64,000 nt of DNA from Rhabditoides inermis (taxonomy: Eukaryota > Nematoda > Chromadorea > Rhabditida > Rhabditidae), in NCBI GenBank assembly GCA_963966185.1, contig CAWZYM010000224.1, positions 371,501 to 435,500 on the forward strand, in the 5' to 3' direction. Under the pieces are notes generated by a model. The model did no database searches. It saw only the letters and a program-made list of their open reading frames with translations, and had not been told where the DNA came from. The position numbers and the translations under genes are program-made. Every line of letters begins with the position of its first letter. The stretch's first letter is position 1. Positions 36,945 to 48,950 of this stretch are shown one piece after another.

Positions 36945-39900
36945 CTACGTATACATGGTGCGCACTTTGTCAGCGAGTTGTTGATAGAGTGGCCGCAGAT
37001 GCTCCAGCCCGATCGAAGTGAGGTGGATGCCGTTCTCAAAATACACCTGAACGAATGAGTATATCACACCGACTCTGTAAGAATCGGACAGAGTGGTTAC
37101 TAGAAGCTATAGGAATCAGCAAACGTCCTCTACAAGATACTGTATATACTCGTTTCTTTCCAAATAGAAAACGATGCGCGATGCCGTTTTGTCTATGCAA
37201 CAATGTGTCGGAGATATCTACAAGTCGGTGAAAAATGTCATTGAACATTGAAAATTGACACCAATTGGCACCAGTTTCGGTATTTTAACACATTTTGAGC
37301 TCAATTTTGGTCGACTTGCAGGCATTTTCAGCAAAAAGTTGTATTGACAAAACTGCGTTGTCACCTTTTTTTTTACATTCCGGTGCTAACTCAGCTTAGA
37401 AAATATGAATGAGCGTAATGCGTAATTTGCATATTTGAAAAAAGAGTATATATAGTGACCACATGCCCAAAATGTTCGAATCTTACAGAGACGGTGTGAT
37501 ATCAGTATCTAGCTAGAACTGTTTGATGAGTAGTTGCTCCTTTTTTTCGATTCACCTTTGATGTGACTGGATCGAAAATCTGGAACTTGGTGTCGTTCAT
37601 GAAGTAGGGCTTCATGTCGTATACCTGGAGTCGTCCATTCATCCGAATACGCAGTTCAATCCCACCTCGCATTTCTCGCACTGTCTGGCTACATATGACA
37701 GCCGCTTTCTCGCCGGCTCATCGTCGTACAGAATCCATTTCTCCCCCAGATCCTATATCATTTACTATGAAAACCAAGAGATGGAAAACCACGCGAAAGT
37801 CGTGTAATAACGTTGAGCTGTGTCTGTGTGTGATGGTTTCCAGTGGTAGTTCACCTGCGGGAGTTGATCGAAGTGTTTCCGCTCTTTCTTCTGCCACTCG
37901 ACCAGCACATTGATGTAGTTCCCCCGTCCGCGCGGCAGTCCATCCAGAATGAACACGTGTGTCGACGTGTGATTCTCGTAGAATGAGAGCTGAAGCGCGA
38001 TAATAGTAATATTGAAATAATAATAATTTCTTACTGTTCACACTGTGCCACCCACACAAAAAAAGATGATGAAAATATGCGTTCAGGGCTTATTAGCCGT
38101 TCGTTTGTATTTTTTTCATACCTCGTCCGCATACTTCTTCACTTTATCGTCGAATGCAAGCGGAATTTTCTCATCCAGCACCGCCTTCATCGCGTATGCT
38201 CTGAATTGTTATTCGGAAAAAATGTGGCAACACGCCACATTTCGACTACAAAATTGTTGTGTTAGAAGGATCGGGATCGTTACCTACACGTGACGAATAG
38301 AATATCGGGCTTGAATCGCTCGACGGCCGCTCGCCAGAGGGGAATGTTGTGATCGTGGATGACACTGCCGGCTGTGTAGGATACACGCATTCACTCACGT
38401 CCTATGTCACTTACCGGGATTACTGTAGAGGTGAATCTCGCTGGCCAGATCCCGGAAAGCATCGCGAATCAATGCCACTAAAATTGTTTCTCACAATACT
38501 AATACTAACGAACGCACTGTGCGCCTGTGTGTACTAGTAACGCTCATTAGGCGGGAATAATTCGAACTGCGTCACTCCCTTTTATATACAGGAGGACGGC
38601 CAGTCTTGCGTATCCGACAACAGGGGCGGGACTATACGACAAGAACAGACCTACGTGTCAGTGGAACCGCGCTACTACCATGAATCGTATAAAACCATAT
38701 TTCATGTCTACTATGACCCGATACCAATGCAACAATGCAACCCCAGTTGTTGATGCTTGTGTCTACTATTGTTATGCTTGCGGCTTGCGGATGAAAATTG
38801 ATAACTGTCTTTATATCTTCTGCTCTTATTTTCTTACGTCTACGATTTGGAAACAACAAGGCGATCTGAAGATATATTTTTTTCACTCAGAATAATTTGA
38901 TTTGCGACACATGAAAGAACACAAGAGTATGACGTATGTAGGAATGTAGGTTACTAACTGTGATTTGCCGCGTAGCTGTTGCCGACTGCTAGCACTTTGA
39001 GATGACCGGTGCCGTTCTGAAAAGTTTCGATGTTACCATTCAAATCAGAGATTGTACACTGTAGAATGTAGAATCATTAGCAACTAACAGGCATGGTGCA
39101 TAGCCCGAATGGGGGACGGGAGCCGTCTGTGTCAAGGAGCTTCGAGTAGACGCAGTCGTCGTGTTTGAGTTGATTGATCTTCTGCACGCCCCACTCAATG
39201 TTGAAAGAGAGCGCGTCTTCTGAAAATGAAATACAAATGAATGTTGAGTACACAACACTGATTTAAGCGCGAGTGGGGAAGAAAGAGAATCGGGGAGTCA
39301 CCGACATCCTACTTATATAAACCTACCTATGCTGAACTTGTATGTGCTCGATGGTATTCCATGTGTTCGTCTCAGGTAATACCTCCGCGCCACACTTTCA
39401 TCAGTGATAATGAACGAGGAGATGATAAGAAGGGAGATGATAACGGCGATAGACCGATGTTGCAGCTACAATCATTTCGATTGCAGTGTTCTCGTAACAT
39501 ACCTGTAAATACGGTTTTTCGATCAAATGATGTACAACTACGGATATAGCTACGGATATCAACAATCCACATAGTGCAGCTGAAACGATACATATTTTTA
39601 TCGAAAAGAGGAAAAAACGAGGTGTGATACCGTAATTAGAAGTTTTGTGAAATGATATCACGTAGACTGCAATTGGCCAGTGCACCAAGTACAGCGCATA
39701 TGATATGTTTCCTATGTATACCTAAACCAATCAATGATAACAGTAAACGTTATACTGTATAGCACCATGAGTCGATTTTCAAGAAGAACAAAGTTTGCAT
39801 CTTTACCGTAGGCAATCAACACTCCGGCGACAAATGTAGACCCGATCCTGTATAGATTGTTGAGTGACAAAGGTATGTGACGGACCTGAACGGAAGCGGC

Positions 39901-40446
39901 TCGACTGTCCACGGTGAAAACGCCACTGCAGCGAGTATCACATTCGAATAGAGTGCCATGCGACTAGATTGAGTACTGTGCGGCTGTTTTGATGGTTCGG
40001 AATCTAAATGGTCAACATCATAGAGAGAGAGCGAGCGAGCGAGCGAGCGAGCGAGCGAGCGAGAGAGAAAGAGAAAGAGAAAGAGAAAGAGAAAGAGAAA
40101 GAGAAAGAGAAAGAGAAAGAGAAAGAGAAAGAGAAAGAGAAAGAGAAAGAGAAAGAGAAAGAGAAAGAGAAAGAGAAAGAGAAAGAGAAAGAGAAAGAGA
40201 AAGAGAAAGAGAAAGAGAAAGAGAAAGAGAAAGAGAAAGAGAAAGAGAAAGAGAAAGAGAAAGAGAAAGAGAAAGAGAAAGAGAAAGAGAAAGAGAAAGA
40301 GAAAGAGAAAGAGAAAGAGAAAGAGAAAGAGAAAGAGAAAGAGAAAGAGAAAGAGAAAGAGAAAGAGAAAGAGAAAGAGAAAGAGAAAGAGAAAGAGAAA
40401 GAGAAAGAGAAAGAGAAAGAGAAAGAGAAAGAGAAAGAGAAAGAGA

Positions 40447-40477
<31 letters not shown>

Positions 40478-41924
40478 CTTATCCACAACGTGAGGAAACC
40501 TTGCAGGAGTTTCTCGCAATCTTCTGTCAGCAACGCGGTGTAGACATTGTGTGTGGTAGAGAATGTGAAGGCGATAGAGCCAACCATAAACTGCCATACT
40601 CGAGCCAGCATCTAGACATCATGTCGAGAAGTATAATGTAAATTTGTGCTATACAACTCGTAAGTAATCACGTACAAAGTTGAACGCCGTCAATGTGTCG
40701 AGATAGATGAAGAGTGCTAGTGAAGCGACCAGGACAATGGAGTAAAAAAGCACCGGGCGAGCTGGCGCCAGCGTTTTCTGCAAAGTAAATGCTGTTTTGT
40801 ATTACATCAGCTAGCATCATTTTTCAAAAAAAAAACTTCATGCGTTTCCTCTCGCTTATACTTTTCCCCGCAAGAATCCCAAAATCCAAAATCAACTTTT
40901 CCGTATGAGATACTTTTCCTGATTTTGATATAAGACTCTTTAAAATAAAGTATATACCTTACTCATCGCCAAAAGATGTTATAGAGATCTATTGCGCGGG
41001 GTAAGTCAGAATAAGTCCAGTACAATACTTGTGTGTATCTAACTCCAGTCTTTGTATGTACATACCTGCAGCCCGAAAATGAGCGGAGCAATGAGATAGA
41101 AGTGCATCTCGACGCACATAGACCACGTGTGAGTGAACAGATCCACCGCCGCAGTCAGCTACAAAGTATGCACATGTCACGGCTCGTCATTCGGCCGGGT
41201 CCCGCTGTTCGCACACAAAAACCGCGTCGCGACCGCGCCGCGCAATTTTGACAATGGACTGGCGCAGTGCCAGGTGATGCGAGCGGTCATTCCCCATAGG
41301 GCATTAGCGCGCGGCACGGTCGCTGTCTGCGGACACGCTGCGACAGAGAGGGGCGACCGAAATGATGAGCCGTGATAGTTATCTCGTGCTCACTTTCTTC
41401 TCGTACTCCTCGTTCTCGTCTCCTGTGTGCACGTTGGTGGTGAGTGTGAGGGCGCGCCGCGCGGACGCCAGGTTCAACGCGTGGAACGACGCCGGGAACA
41501 CGTCGATCGTCTACACAACGTACATGTTGTTCCATGAACTTTCTTACCGCGAGAGCTGTCGCGAGAATAGCGAGGAGATAGAGTGGCAGGATTCGCTTGG
41601 CTCGGCGGTAGTAGAACCGCCCCGCTTCCACACACCCCATCCTCTCCTCCCTCCACACTATCATCGTCATAAGAAAGCCGGATAGCACGAAGAATCTGAA
41701 GCAGTCGAAATAGCACATTCAGGAGAGGTAATATAGCAAATACAAATATAAAGTATAGTCGATGTTTGATTTCTTTTCGTCGGTGGTTGTGTGACTGACA
41801 CGTCGACTCCGATGTATCCATTGGGGAAGTGTGTTGGATAGAAGTGGAAGAGTAGCACGAGTAGGATCGCCCAGCCACGCACGCCCTGCAGCTCCAGACG
41901 CCGGCCTGCACACATCGCATACAT
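36945..41924 (-). CDS. Membrane O-acyltransferase with SGNH domain (NRF-6/OAC-like)
   Basis: Twenty exons (41924-41800, 41695-41548, 41510-41394, 41158-41066, 40777-40676, 40611-40500, 40003-39886, 39847-39756, 39711-39631, 39579-39503, 39465-39327, 39219-39089, 39016-38959, 38477-38415, 38371-38284, 38200-38122, 37989-37855, 37752-37666, 37624-37556, 37046-36945) join with matching phases into 671 codons. The N-terminal half is an acyltransferase-3 domain: RLELQGVRGWAILLVLLFHF, FPNGYIGVDVFFVLSGFLM, FTHTWSMCVEMHFYLIAPLI and ISYALYLVHWPI, with about ten membrane segments. The C-terminal half carries VGNSYAANH and ends HLTSIGLEHLRP, the Ser and His blocks of an SGNH hydrolase-type domain. Such proteins move acyl groups onto extracellular or lumenal substrates; the substrate here is unknown. 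Start may be 41924 or 41915. A 442-bp MITE and a 450-bp GAAAGA tract sit in its introns without breaking the frame. Confidence 0.95.
37061..37502. mobile_element. MITE in the last intron of the acyltransferase gene
   Basis: Inverted ends ATATCACACCGACTCTGTAA and (complement of right end) ATATCACACCGTCTCTGTAA. The interior shares a CACCAATTGGCACCA segment and TGCTAACTC with the TTAA MITE at 19354-19668, and the GTAAGAATCGGAC word with the element at 50151-50728, so these families appear related. It lies between exons 37624-37556 and 37046-36945 and ends only 14 bases before the acceptor region of the last exon. Confidence 0.85.
40024..40478. repeat. GCGA run followed by a long GAAAGA microsatellite in an intron
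   Basis: About ten GCGA units (40029-40063) then roughly 65 uninterrupted GAAAGA hexamers, ending in plain GA. It occupies the intron between acyltransferase exons 40611-40500 and 40003-39886; in the sense strand of the gene it is a long pyrimidine TCTTTC run. The frames through it (up to 197 codons of Ser/Leu, Ser/Phe, Glu/Arg or Glu/Lys) are artefacts. Confidence 0.98.
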
Positions 41925-42124
41925 TAAGCGCGCAACTAGCTCAGCGTTTTCCGAGCAAAAAATATATTTGTCGAAAATCATTCAATGGGTTCTGTTCTGA
42001 TTCTTGTCGAACCACCGTAATGTCTCTCGTGATAAGAGTGGTACTCATTTGCGTGCCCACTATAGGCACGCACTCATGCCAACGCGCAGTGTTGAACTTC
42101 TACTTATTGCTTTGATCCTAGCCA

Positions 42125-42490
42125 CTTTTTGAAGGTACCCTCTGGTTTTTGAAGTTCACCGGAATGTGAGAATAGATTCAAAAGGTTGCACTTTTATCAA
42201 TTGGACCATGTTCCGAAAATGCAGGCAAAGTGAGAGAAACCATCACCCAACGTGCACGTTTTTGCACGTTTCTGTACATTTTTTGGAACAAATATATTTC
42301 TCTTGAACAAGCCGATTACTAACACAAACTCACAAAACTTTTTTATGAAAAAGTGCATTATTTATGGCATATTTTCGTGTCCATTAGGAAAGTGGGTTGG
42401 ATAGAAGGTGAAGAGAAAGAACGAGTAGAATCGCCCATCACCCATCAGGAATGCTGACACATTTTCGAGAATCAGAGGGTAAATTATGCT
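42125..42490. mobile_element. MITE-like element holding an acyltransferase exon echo
   Basis: The left end (AAGGTACCCTCTGGTTTTTG) is roughly complementary to the right end (TTTTCGAGAATCAGAGGGTA), giving weak inverted termini. Near the right end, 42375-42445 resembles acyltransferase exon 1 at 41815-41880: both read CCATT.GG.AAGTG.GTTGGATAGAAG, then an ACGAGTAG.ATCGCCCA segment. This piece is degenerate and not part of the gene model. Interpretation as an element is less certain than the exon similarity. Confidence 0.45.
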
Positions 42491-44400
42491 TTGTTTCGCT
42501 CCTGTTTCACTCACACACTTCGTGCTGCGCGTTCATTGTCGTTTTGAGAACTATGTATAGGACATCCCCCGTTCATCGTACGGTAATTATTTAGCCGAAT
42601 GTTTACCAGACAGCATTTGAGGCATCTATATCTATAGCCCGCTATCGGCCCCTGCGATTCACGCGCTTGGCGGTCTCACGGATTGCACAGCGCCTCCACA
42701 GAGAAAGCGGCGCGCGCCCAGGCCGCGCCGCGAGTGAATGGGCGCGTAGCGACTTCAGTCGAGAAATTATCGCGCTCTAGCGCTTGCTGGTAATTTCGCG
42801 CTTCGCGTGTTCGCGGAGCGGATGCGCGCCTGCCGCTGTCGACTGTGCAACTATCCGGGCCGTGGGTCTAGAAAATGAGTCATTTGCAAGTCAAATGAGA
42901 CAGAATTCTCCATCTTGTAAAGTTAATTACTCTTCTAGAATAAAGCAATCTTCACAAAGTTTTGATTTGTGATGTGGATCAACAGTGATCATCGATCTCT
43001 AGTGTGGGAACCACAACGTGAGATGTAGAGAGTGAGGCGAAATCATGTATGTAACATATTCTCACTGGACGCATGATGTGCTCTAATTAGCATAGAACGA
43101 TTCGCCCTTTCGCGCTGATTCCAACGATATTTTATTTATGGGATCATGTACCCTGTAAAGTAGTGAAAATCGATAAAGAGTGATATGATGACGTCATATT
43201 TCTTTGATCTAGTCGCCGTTGCCCAAAATGAAAAATTAAAAATGATGTAATAAAAGACGTATTTCATGAAGTACAGATCGATTACAATCAAACAAAGCGT
43301 AGTGCTACTACTATGAACAAATATATTCATAATTTAACTATTGATGACGTCATCAATTCTTTAATCTAGCCGCCCTCTGTCGCACTTTTCCTATGTGAGC
43401 GCGCGCTCGGGTGCGCGCACGCCGCGCGGAATTTGAGCGCAATGTGAACGATGAACCCTATAACATTATATATTTTTGAAATCAGCTTCAAATGAATTAC
43501 ATTAATGAACTAATTGCTATACCATATCACAAACATCTGAAAATGTCATTGTGGTTCCTACTCTAGTGTTCGATTTTTGAGTTTCGCGTTCGTTTTTTCA
43601 ATCAAAAACCTTGGTTTTGAACCGATTTCCAATCGGAAAACTCCAGCGATATTGCCGTACGATGAGAGGGGGGAAAGAAAAAGGCTATACATAGTGAATA
43701 GAACTTTTGTCGGTAGAGGTTGTATGCGACAAATACTTCGACTACATGTTATTTTACGTTTGCCATAATGAATATTGTTCGAGAAGTGGATTCGGTGAAC
43801 CACTCTCTACGAAGAGACAAGCAACGAGTGAGTTTTCTACGAGAAAATGTGAAACACATACCTTGTACTTGTACTGCTCCACTCATTTATAGAAACGAAT
43901 TAAGTATCTACATATGTTGAATACAATGAACATTCATGGAGTGTGGGATTGTTTGTTCAGCTGTACGCCAGCTGAAGCTGAATAAATACCAACCAACTTT
44001 GGATCTGTATTCATTTTGCTTCTTTTTTGTTTGTTTAGGAGTTTTAAATTAAGACACATTTAATTGATTTGAGTCGCGAAAATTACACAGCTGCGCGCTA
44101 CCAGACTACAGTCACAGCGTGCTACAGATGATCCCGCACAGGGTGCTAATCTGTCTGCCGAGTCGAAGTCTCGGCTCGGTCTGCTCATCGCCGCGCGCAT
44201 ATATCGTTTGTGGGAAATCTTCAAAGGCGGCATGCACTGATTTTGCACTTTGAAATGGCGGCCGCAATGCACGGACTCACGCGACGCGTCCCACTCGCTG
44301 TGACAGCGGCGAGCGATCAGCCGGCCGAGTCATGGATGTGGTCTAGTGCCTAGTGGCTTGCCCTGCCGAGTTGTCAGTCACGATATTATCGAGTCCCACT
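42491..44400. other. Intergenic region 5' of the acyltransferase gene, no gene found
   Basis: Mixed sequence. 42620-42840 is GC- and CpG-rich with GGCGCGCGCC-like words and could include promoter DNA of the acyltransferase gene on the minus strand, but no start element is clear. TGATGACGTCATCA-type palindromes occur at about 43187-43200 and 43343-43356 (CRE-like). 44080-44360 is again GC-rich. Short frames show no recognisable product. Confidence 0.5.
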
Positions 44401-44424
44401 TTTTTACGGAATGTTCTTTCAAAG

Positions 44425-44945
44425 TGATATATATTATTATCTTTTAAAAGTACTTCCGTAAAAAGTGTTGTTTGTGTTAACCTGATTCAAGAAAAGCGCA
44501 TGCATATATTATTAATTTTTGAAAAATCAAATCGTAAACACCTGAACATGAAAACTAACACAAACTTGCTCTTTCAAACGAATATAGCTAATAGTTACAC
44601 GTAACATTCAGAATAATACGATTGTTTTGTTTATTTAGTGTTTTTGCGGTTTATTATTTATTTTTTATCAATAAAATAATATGTTAATCGTGATGTTGTT
44701 TCACTCAATGTTTCAGGTATAAAAATGTCAAAAAAATAAAACATGGAATTAATCAACATTAATTATTCAACAATTATTCAACGTTTTGAAAGAGCAAGTT
44801 TGTGTTAGTTTTCATGTTCAGGTGTTTACGATTTGATTTTTCAAAAATTAATAATATATGCATGCGCTTTTCTTGAATCAGGTTAACACAAACAACACTT
44901 TTTACGGAAGTACTTTTAAAAGATAATATATGTCCTTTTGTTGAA
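44425..44945. mobile_element. MITE with near-perfect inverted repeats of about 140 bp, copy C
   Basis: The left arm (about 44440-44578: TATCTTTTAAAAGTACTTCC ... CAAACTTGCTCTTTCAAA) returns as an apparently perfect reverse complement at about 44789-44926. The organisation and the words CATGCAT, GATTCAA.AAAAG.GCATG and CTTGCTCTTTC match the MITEs at 21170 and 51810 in diverged form. Near-perfect arms suggest recent insertion. No coding capacity. Confidence 0.85.
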
Positions 44946-45034
44946 TTTCATAGAAATTTTCTCTCTCGTCTTCATACATGTAACATGTTCTTCTCTCATG
45001 ATTTCATCAATTTCATTTCAAATTTATTCGATAT

Positions 45035-47709
45035 TTTCTCGTTCTCTCGTTCTCTCCTCCCATTCCTTCCCTCCTTCTCTCCTTCTCCCCTTCTCTCCTC
45101 CTCTCCTCCTCTCCTTCCCTCCTTCCTTCCTTCCCTCCTTCTTTCCTTCTCTCTTTCTCTCCTTTTCTCCTTGCATTCCTTCTCTCCTTCCATTCCTTCC
45201 CTCCTTCCCTCCTTCCCTCCTTCTCTCCTTCTCTCCTCCTCTCCTCCTCTCCTCCTCTCCTCCTCTCCTTCCCTCCTTCCCTCCTTCCCTCCTTCCCTCC
45301 TTCCCTCCTTTTCTCCTTCTCTCCTTCCATCCTTCCCTCCTTCCCTCTTTCCCTCCTTCCCTCCTTCTCTCTTTCTCTCGTTCTCTCGTTCTCTCGTCAT
45401 CCCTTTCTCTCTTTCTCTCGTTCTCTAGTTCTCTCGTTCTCTCGTTCTCTCGTTCTCTCGTTCTCTCGTTCTCTCGTTCTCTCGTTCTCTCCTTCTCTTC
45501 TTCTTTCCTTCCCTCCTTCTCCCTTTCTCCCTTTCTCTCGTTCTCTCGTTCTCTCGTTCTTTCTTTCTTTCTTTCTCTCATTCTCTCTTTCTCTCGTTCT
45601 TTAGTTCTTTCGTTATATCGCTCTCTCTTTATCTCGTTCTCTCGTTCTCTCGTTCTCTCTTTCTCTCGTTCTCTCGTTCTCGCGTGTCTCCTTCTCTTCT
45701 TCTCTCCTTCCCTCCTTCTCCCTTTCTCTCTTTCTCTAGTTCTCCAGTTCTCTCTTTCTCTCGTTCTCTCTTTCTCTCGTTCTCTCTTTCTCTCGTTCTC
45801 TCGTTCTCTCGTTCTCTCGTTCTCTCGTTCTCTCGTTCTCTCGTTCTCTCGTTCTCTCCGTCTATCCTTCTCTTCTTCCCTCCTTCCCTCCTACCACCCT
45901 CCTTCTCTCTTTCTCTCGTTCTCTCGTTCTCTAGTTATATCGTTCTCTCTTTCTTACGTTCTCTCTTTCTCTTGTTCTCTCTTTCTCTCGTTTTCTCGAT
46001 CTCTGGATCTCTCGTTCTCTCTTTATCTCGTTCTCTCTTTCTATCCTTCTCTCTTTCTCTCTTTCTCTCGTTCTCTATTTCTCTCGTTATATCGTTCTCT
46101 CTTTCTCTCGTTCTCACGTTCTCTCGTTCTCTCGGTCTCTCTTTCTCTCGTTCTCTCTTTCTCTCTTTCTCTCCTTCTCTCCTTCCTCCTTCCCTCCTTC
46201 TCTCCTTCTCTCTTTCTCTCGTTCTCCAGTTCTCTCGTTATATCGTTCTCTCTTTCTCTCGTTCTCTCTTTCTCTCGTTCTCTCGTGATCTCGTTTTCTC
46301 GTTCTCTCGTTCTCTCGTTCTCTCGTTCTCTCGTTCTCTCGTTCTCTCGTTCTCTCGTTCTCTCGTTCTCTCGTTCTCTCGTTCTCTCGTTCTCTCGTTC
46401 TCTCGTTCTCTCGTTCTCTCGTTCTCTCGTTCTCTCGTTGTCTCGTTGTCTCGTTGTCTCGTTCTCTCCTTCCCTCCTTTCCTCCTTCTCACTTTCTCTC
46501 TTTCTCTCGTTCTCTAGTTCTCTCGTTATATCGTTCTCTTTTTCTCTCGTTTTCTCTTTCTCTCGTTTTCTCTTTCTCTCGTTCTCTCATTATCTCTTTC
46601 TCTCTCTCTCTTTCTCTCTTTCTCTAGTTCTCTCGTTCTCTCGTTCTCTCCTTCTCTTCTTCTCTCCATCCCTCCTTCCCTCCTTCTCCCTTTCTCTCTT
46701 TCTCTCGTTCTCTAGCTCTCGTTATATCGTTCTCTATTTCGCTCGTTTTCTCTTTCTCTCGTTTTCTCGTTTTCTCGTTCTCTCTTTCTCTCTTTCTCTC
46801 TTTCTCTCTTTCTCTCTTTCTCTCTTTCTCTCCTTCTCTCTTTCTCTCCTTCCCTACTCCTCCCATTCTCTATTTCTCTCGTTCTCTCGTTCTCTCGTTA
46901 TATCGTTCTCGCTTTCTCTCGTTCTCTCGTTCTCTCTTTCTCTCTCTCTTTCGTTCTCTAGTTCTCTCGTTCTCTCTTTCTATCCTTCTCTCTTTCTATC
47001 CTTCTCTCGTTCTCTCGTTCTCTACTTCTCTTCTTCTCTCCATCCCTCCTTCCCTCCTTCTCCCTTTCTCTCTTTCTCTCGTTCTCTAGATCTCGTTATA
47101 TCGTTCTCTCTTTCTCTCGTTTTCTCTTTCTCTCGTTTTCTCGTTCTCTCTTTCTCTCTTTCTCTCTTTCTCTCCTTCCCTCCTTCCCTCCTTCCCTCCT
47201 TCCCTCCTCTCTTTTTCTCTTTTTCTCTTTCTTTCTCTCGTTCTCTCTTTCTTTTGTTCTCTCCTTCTCTTCTTCTCTCCTTTCCTCCTTCCCTCCTTCC
47301 CTCCTTCTCCCTTTCTCTCTTTCTCTCGTTCTCTAGCTCTCTCGTTATATCGTTCTCTCTTTCTCTCGTTTTCTCTTTCTCTCGTTCTCTCGTTCTCTCG
47401 TTCTCTCGTTCTCTCGTTCTCTCTTTCTCTAGTTCTCTAGTTCTCTCGTTCTCTCGTTCTCTCCGTCTCTCCTTCTCTTCTTCTCTCCTTCCCTCCTTCC
47501 CTCCTCTCCTTTTCTCTTTCTCTCGTTCTCTAGTTCTCTCGTTATATCGTTCTGTCTTTCTCTCGTTCTCTCGTTCTCTCTTTCTCTCTTTCTTTTGTTC
47601 TCTCCTTCTCTTCTTCTCTCCTTCCCTCCTTCCCTCCTCCTCCCTTTATCTTTTTCTCTCGTTATATCGTTATCTCTTTTTCTCGTTCTCTCGTTCTCTC
47701 GTTCTCTCG
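45035..47709. repeat. Long CT-rich minisatellite (TTCTCTCG/TTCCCTCC units)
   Basis: About 2.7 kb of imperfect 8-base units, mainly TTCTCTCG, TTCTCTCT, TTCTCCTC and TTCCCTCC, with scattered GTTATATCG interruptions. Blocks of related order recur within it, so it has expanded by larger segments too. It resumes at 48892-48950 after an inserted element. One plus-strand frame stays open for 924 codons only because the repeat lacks stop codons. Confidence 0.97.
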
Positions 47710-47711
47710 TA

Positions 47712-48889
47712 GGGGCCCCAAGCCGAATTTTCAAAATTGGAATTGAGTGATGAGACCGGGCTAGTTTTGAAGATCTCGACGTGACTAGCTGAGAAATGTA
47801 TACTTTGTTGGGGGTTATCTCTCAGTTTCTCACAATTCCACAAACTCCGCTTAACAAAAAAGCAGCGCATTTCGACTGAAATCGCCGAAAAGAGAGCCGG
47901 CGGGGCCGAATCGCGCTCTCTCACAGAGGGGGCGCAGACGCAAAAGGGCGCGAGAGAGTGTTTCTCTGCACGGAAATGTCCACGCGGCAGAGGCGCAGAG
48001 CGGACTGTCACGGATGCAGCCAGCCAAATGTGAAACGGCAAGGGGGCTTGTAACATGAATGAGAGTTATTGTTTATGAACAAATATCACCGGCCGCTTCT
48101 AATCACTGATAGGATGATACATTCCTGAGTCTGGGGCACAATTTGCAGCATTTCTGTGAAACTTTTTGTGCACATCAGTCGAAACACATTTTCATGGGAA
48201 GTTATCTAGTGCCGCTGCAACCACATGTTACTAGTAAACGATTCAGACTAGTTGCAACAAGTTTGTCCAAGTTCGGTGTTTGCACATTCCTGACGTCATA
48301 GGAAGCTCTACTGTAGTGCAAATGAAAGAGGCTGTTTCAAATAGTGGTTTCCACATCTTGCCCATCATCATATCACCATATCATGATCAGAATATCAGTG
48401 ATTGTTTCCGGGATGTGTGTGCACACCCCGGCCTGCTGTTTTGGCGCCTGTTTTGACGCGTCTCGCCCCTGCCTCCTGTGAGTGAGAGAGAGCGGAGAGA
48501 GTGCACTGATCGCGGAGGGCGCGAGGGAGAGTGCGGGCACAGCGTGGGAAAGCGAGTGAAACCGCGATCAGCATTGCGTTTTTGCATAAACTAGATGGTT
48601 TCATATAGAGCGCATATTGATACGATAATGGTTGATATGTCATATAGCAGATCTCGTCATGCTCGTCAGTTTAAGCATATGCGCAGCTTTGTACGACCAA
48701 TAGCGCATATCACAGGCCTTATCAAATTTTATCACTTAATCAATGTATACAATTTTTGTACCATGATATGCGCTATGTTGAGAAAATTATTTCCTGAAAG
48801 TTTCATGCGATTTGATTGAGAATTGTGCGCGCGCGGATTGAAAGAGTGAATTCGGGCAAAACCACGCGAGAGAGCCAGCTTGGGGTACC
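47712..48889. mobile_element. TA-flanked DNA element inserted in the minisatellite, 1.2 kb
   Basis: Begins GGGGCCCCAAGCCG and ends (complement) GGTACCCCAAGCTGG, with TA on both sides (47710-47711 and 48890-48891) and TTCTCTCG repeat DNA outside both. Same end type as the 595-bp MITE at 32827-33421 and similar purine-rich interior. No transposase recognised; a 128-codon minus frame over 47670-48056 crosses the border and is not a gene. Confidence 0.82.
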
Positions 48890-48891
48890 TA

Positions 48892-48950
48892 TTCTCTCGT
48901 TCTCTCGTTCTCTCGTTCTCTCGTTCTCACTTTCTCTCTTTCTCTCTCCC
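48892..48950. repeat. Right remnant of the CT-rich minisatellite
   Basis: Four TTCTCTCG units and a short CTTTCTCT run, the continuation of the array that ends at 47709. Confidence 0.95.

Noticed and set aside
40004..40611. Several 160-197-codon frames of Ser-Leu, Ser-Phe, Glu-Arg or Glu-Lys repeats
   Set aside because: All are readings of the GAAAGA microsatellite in different frames; the real coding exon there is 40611-40500 on the minus strand.
44938..47712. A 924-codon open frame on the plus strand
   Set aside because: It lies almost wholly in TTCTCTCG-type minisatellite and encodes only Ser/Leu/Phe/Pro/Arg low-complexity sequence; lack of stops is a by-product of the repeat.
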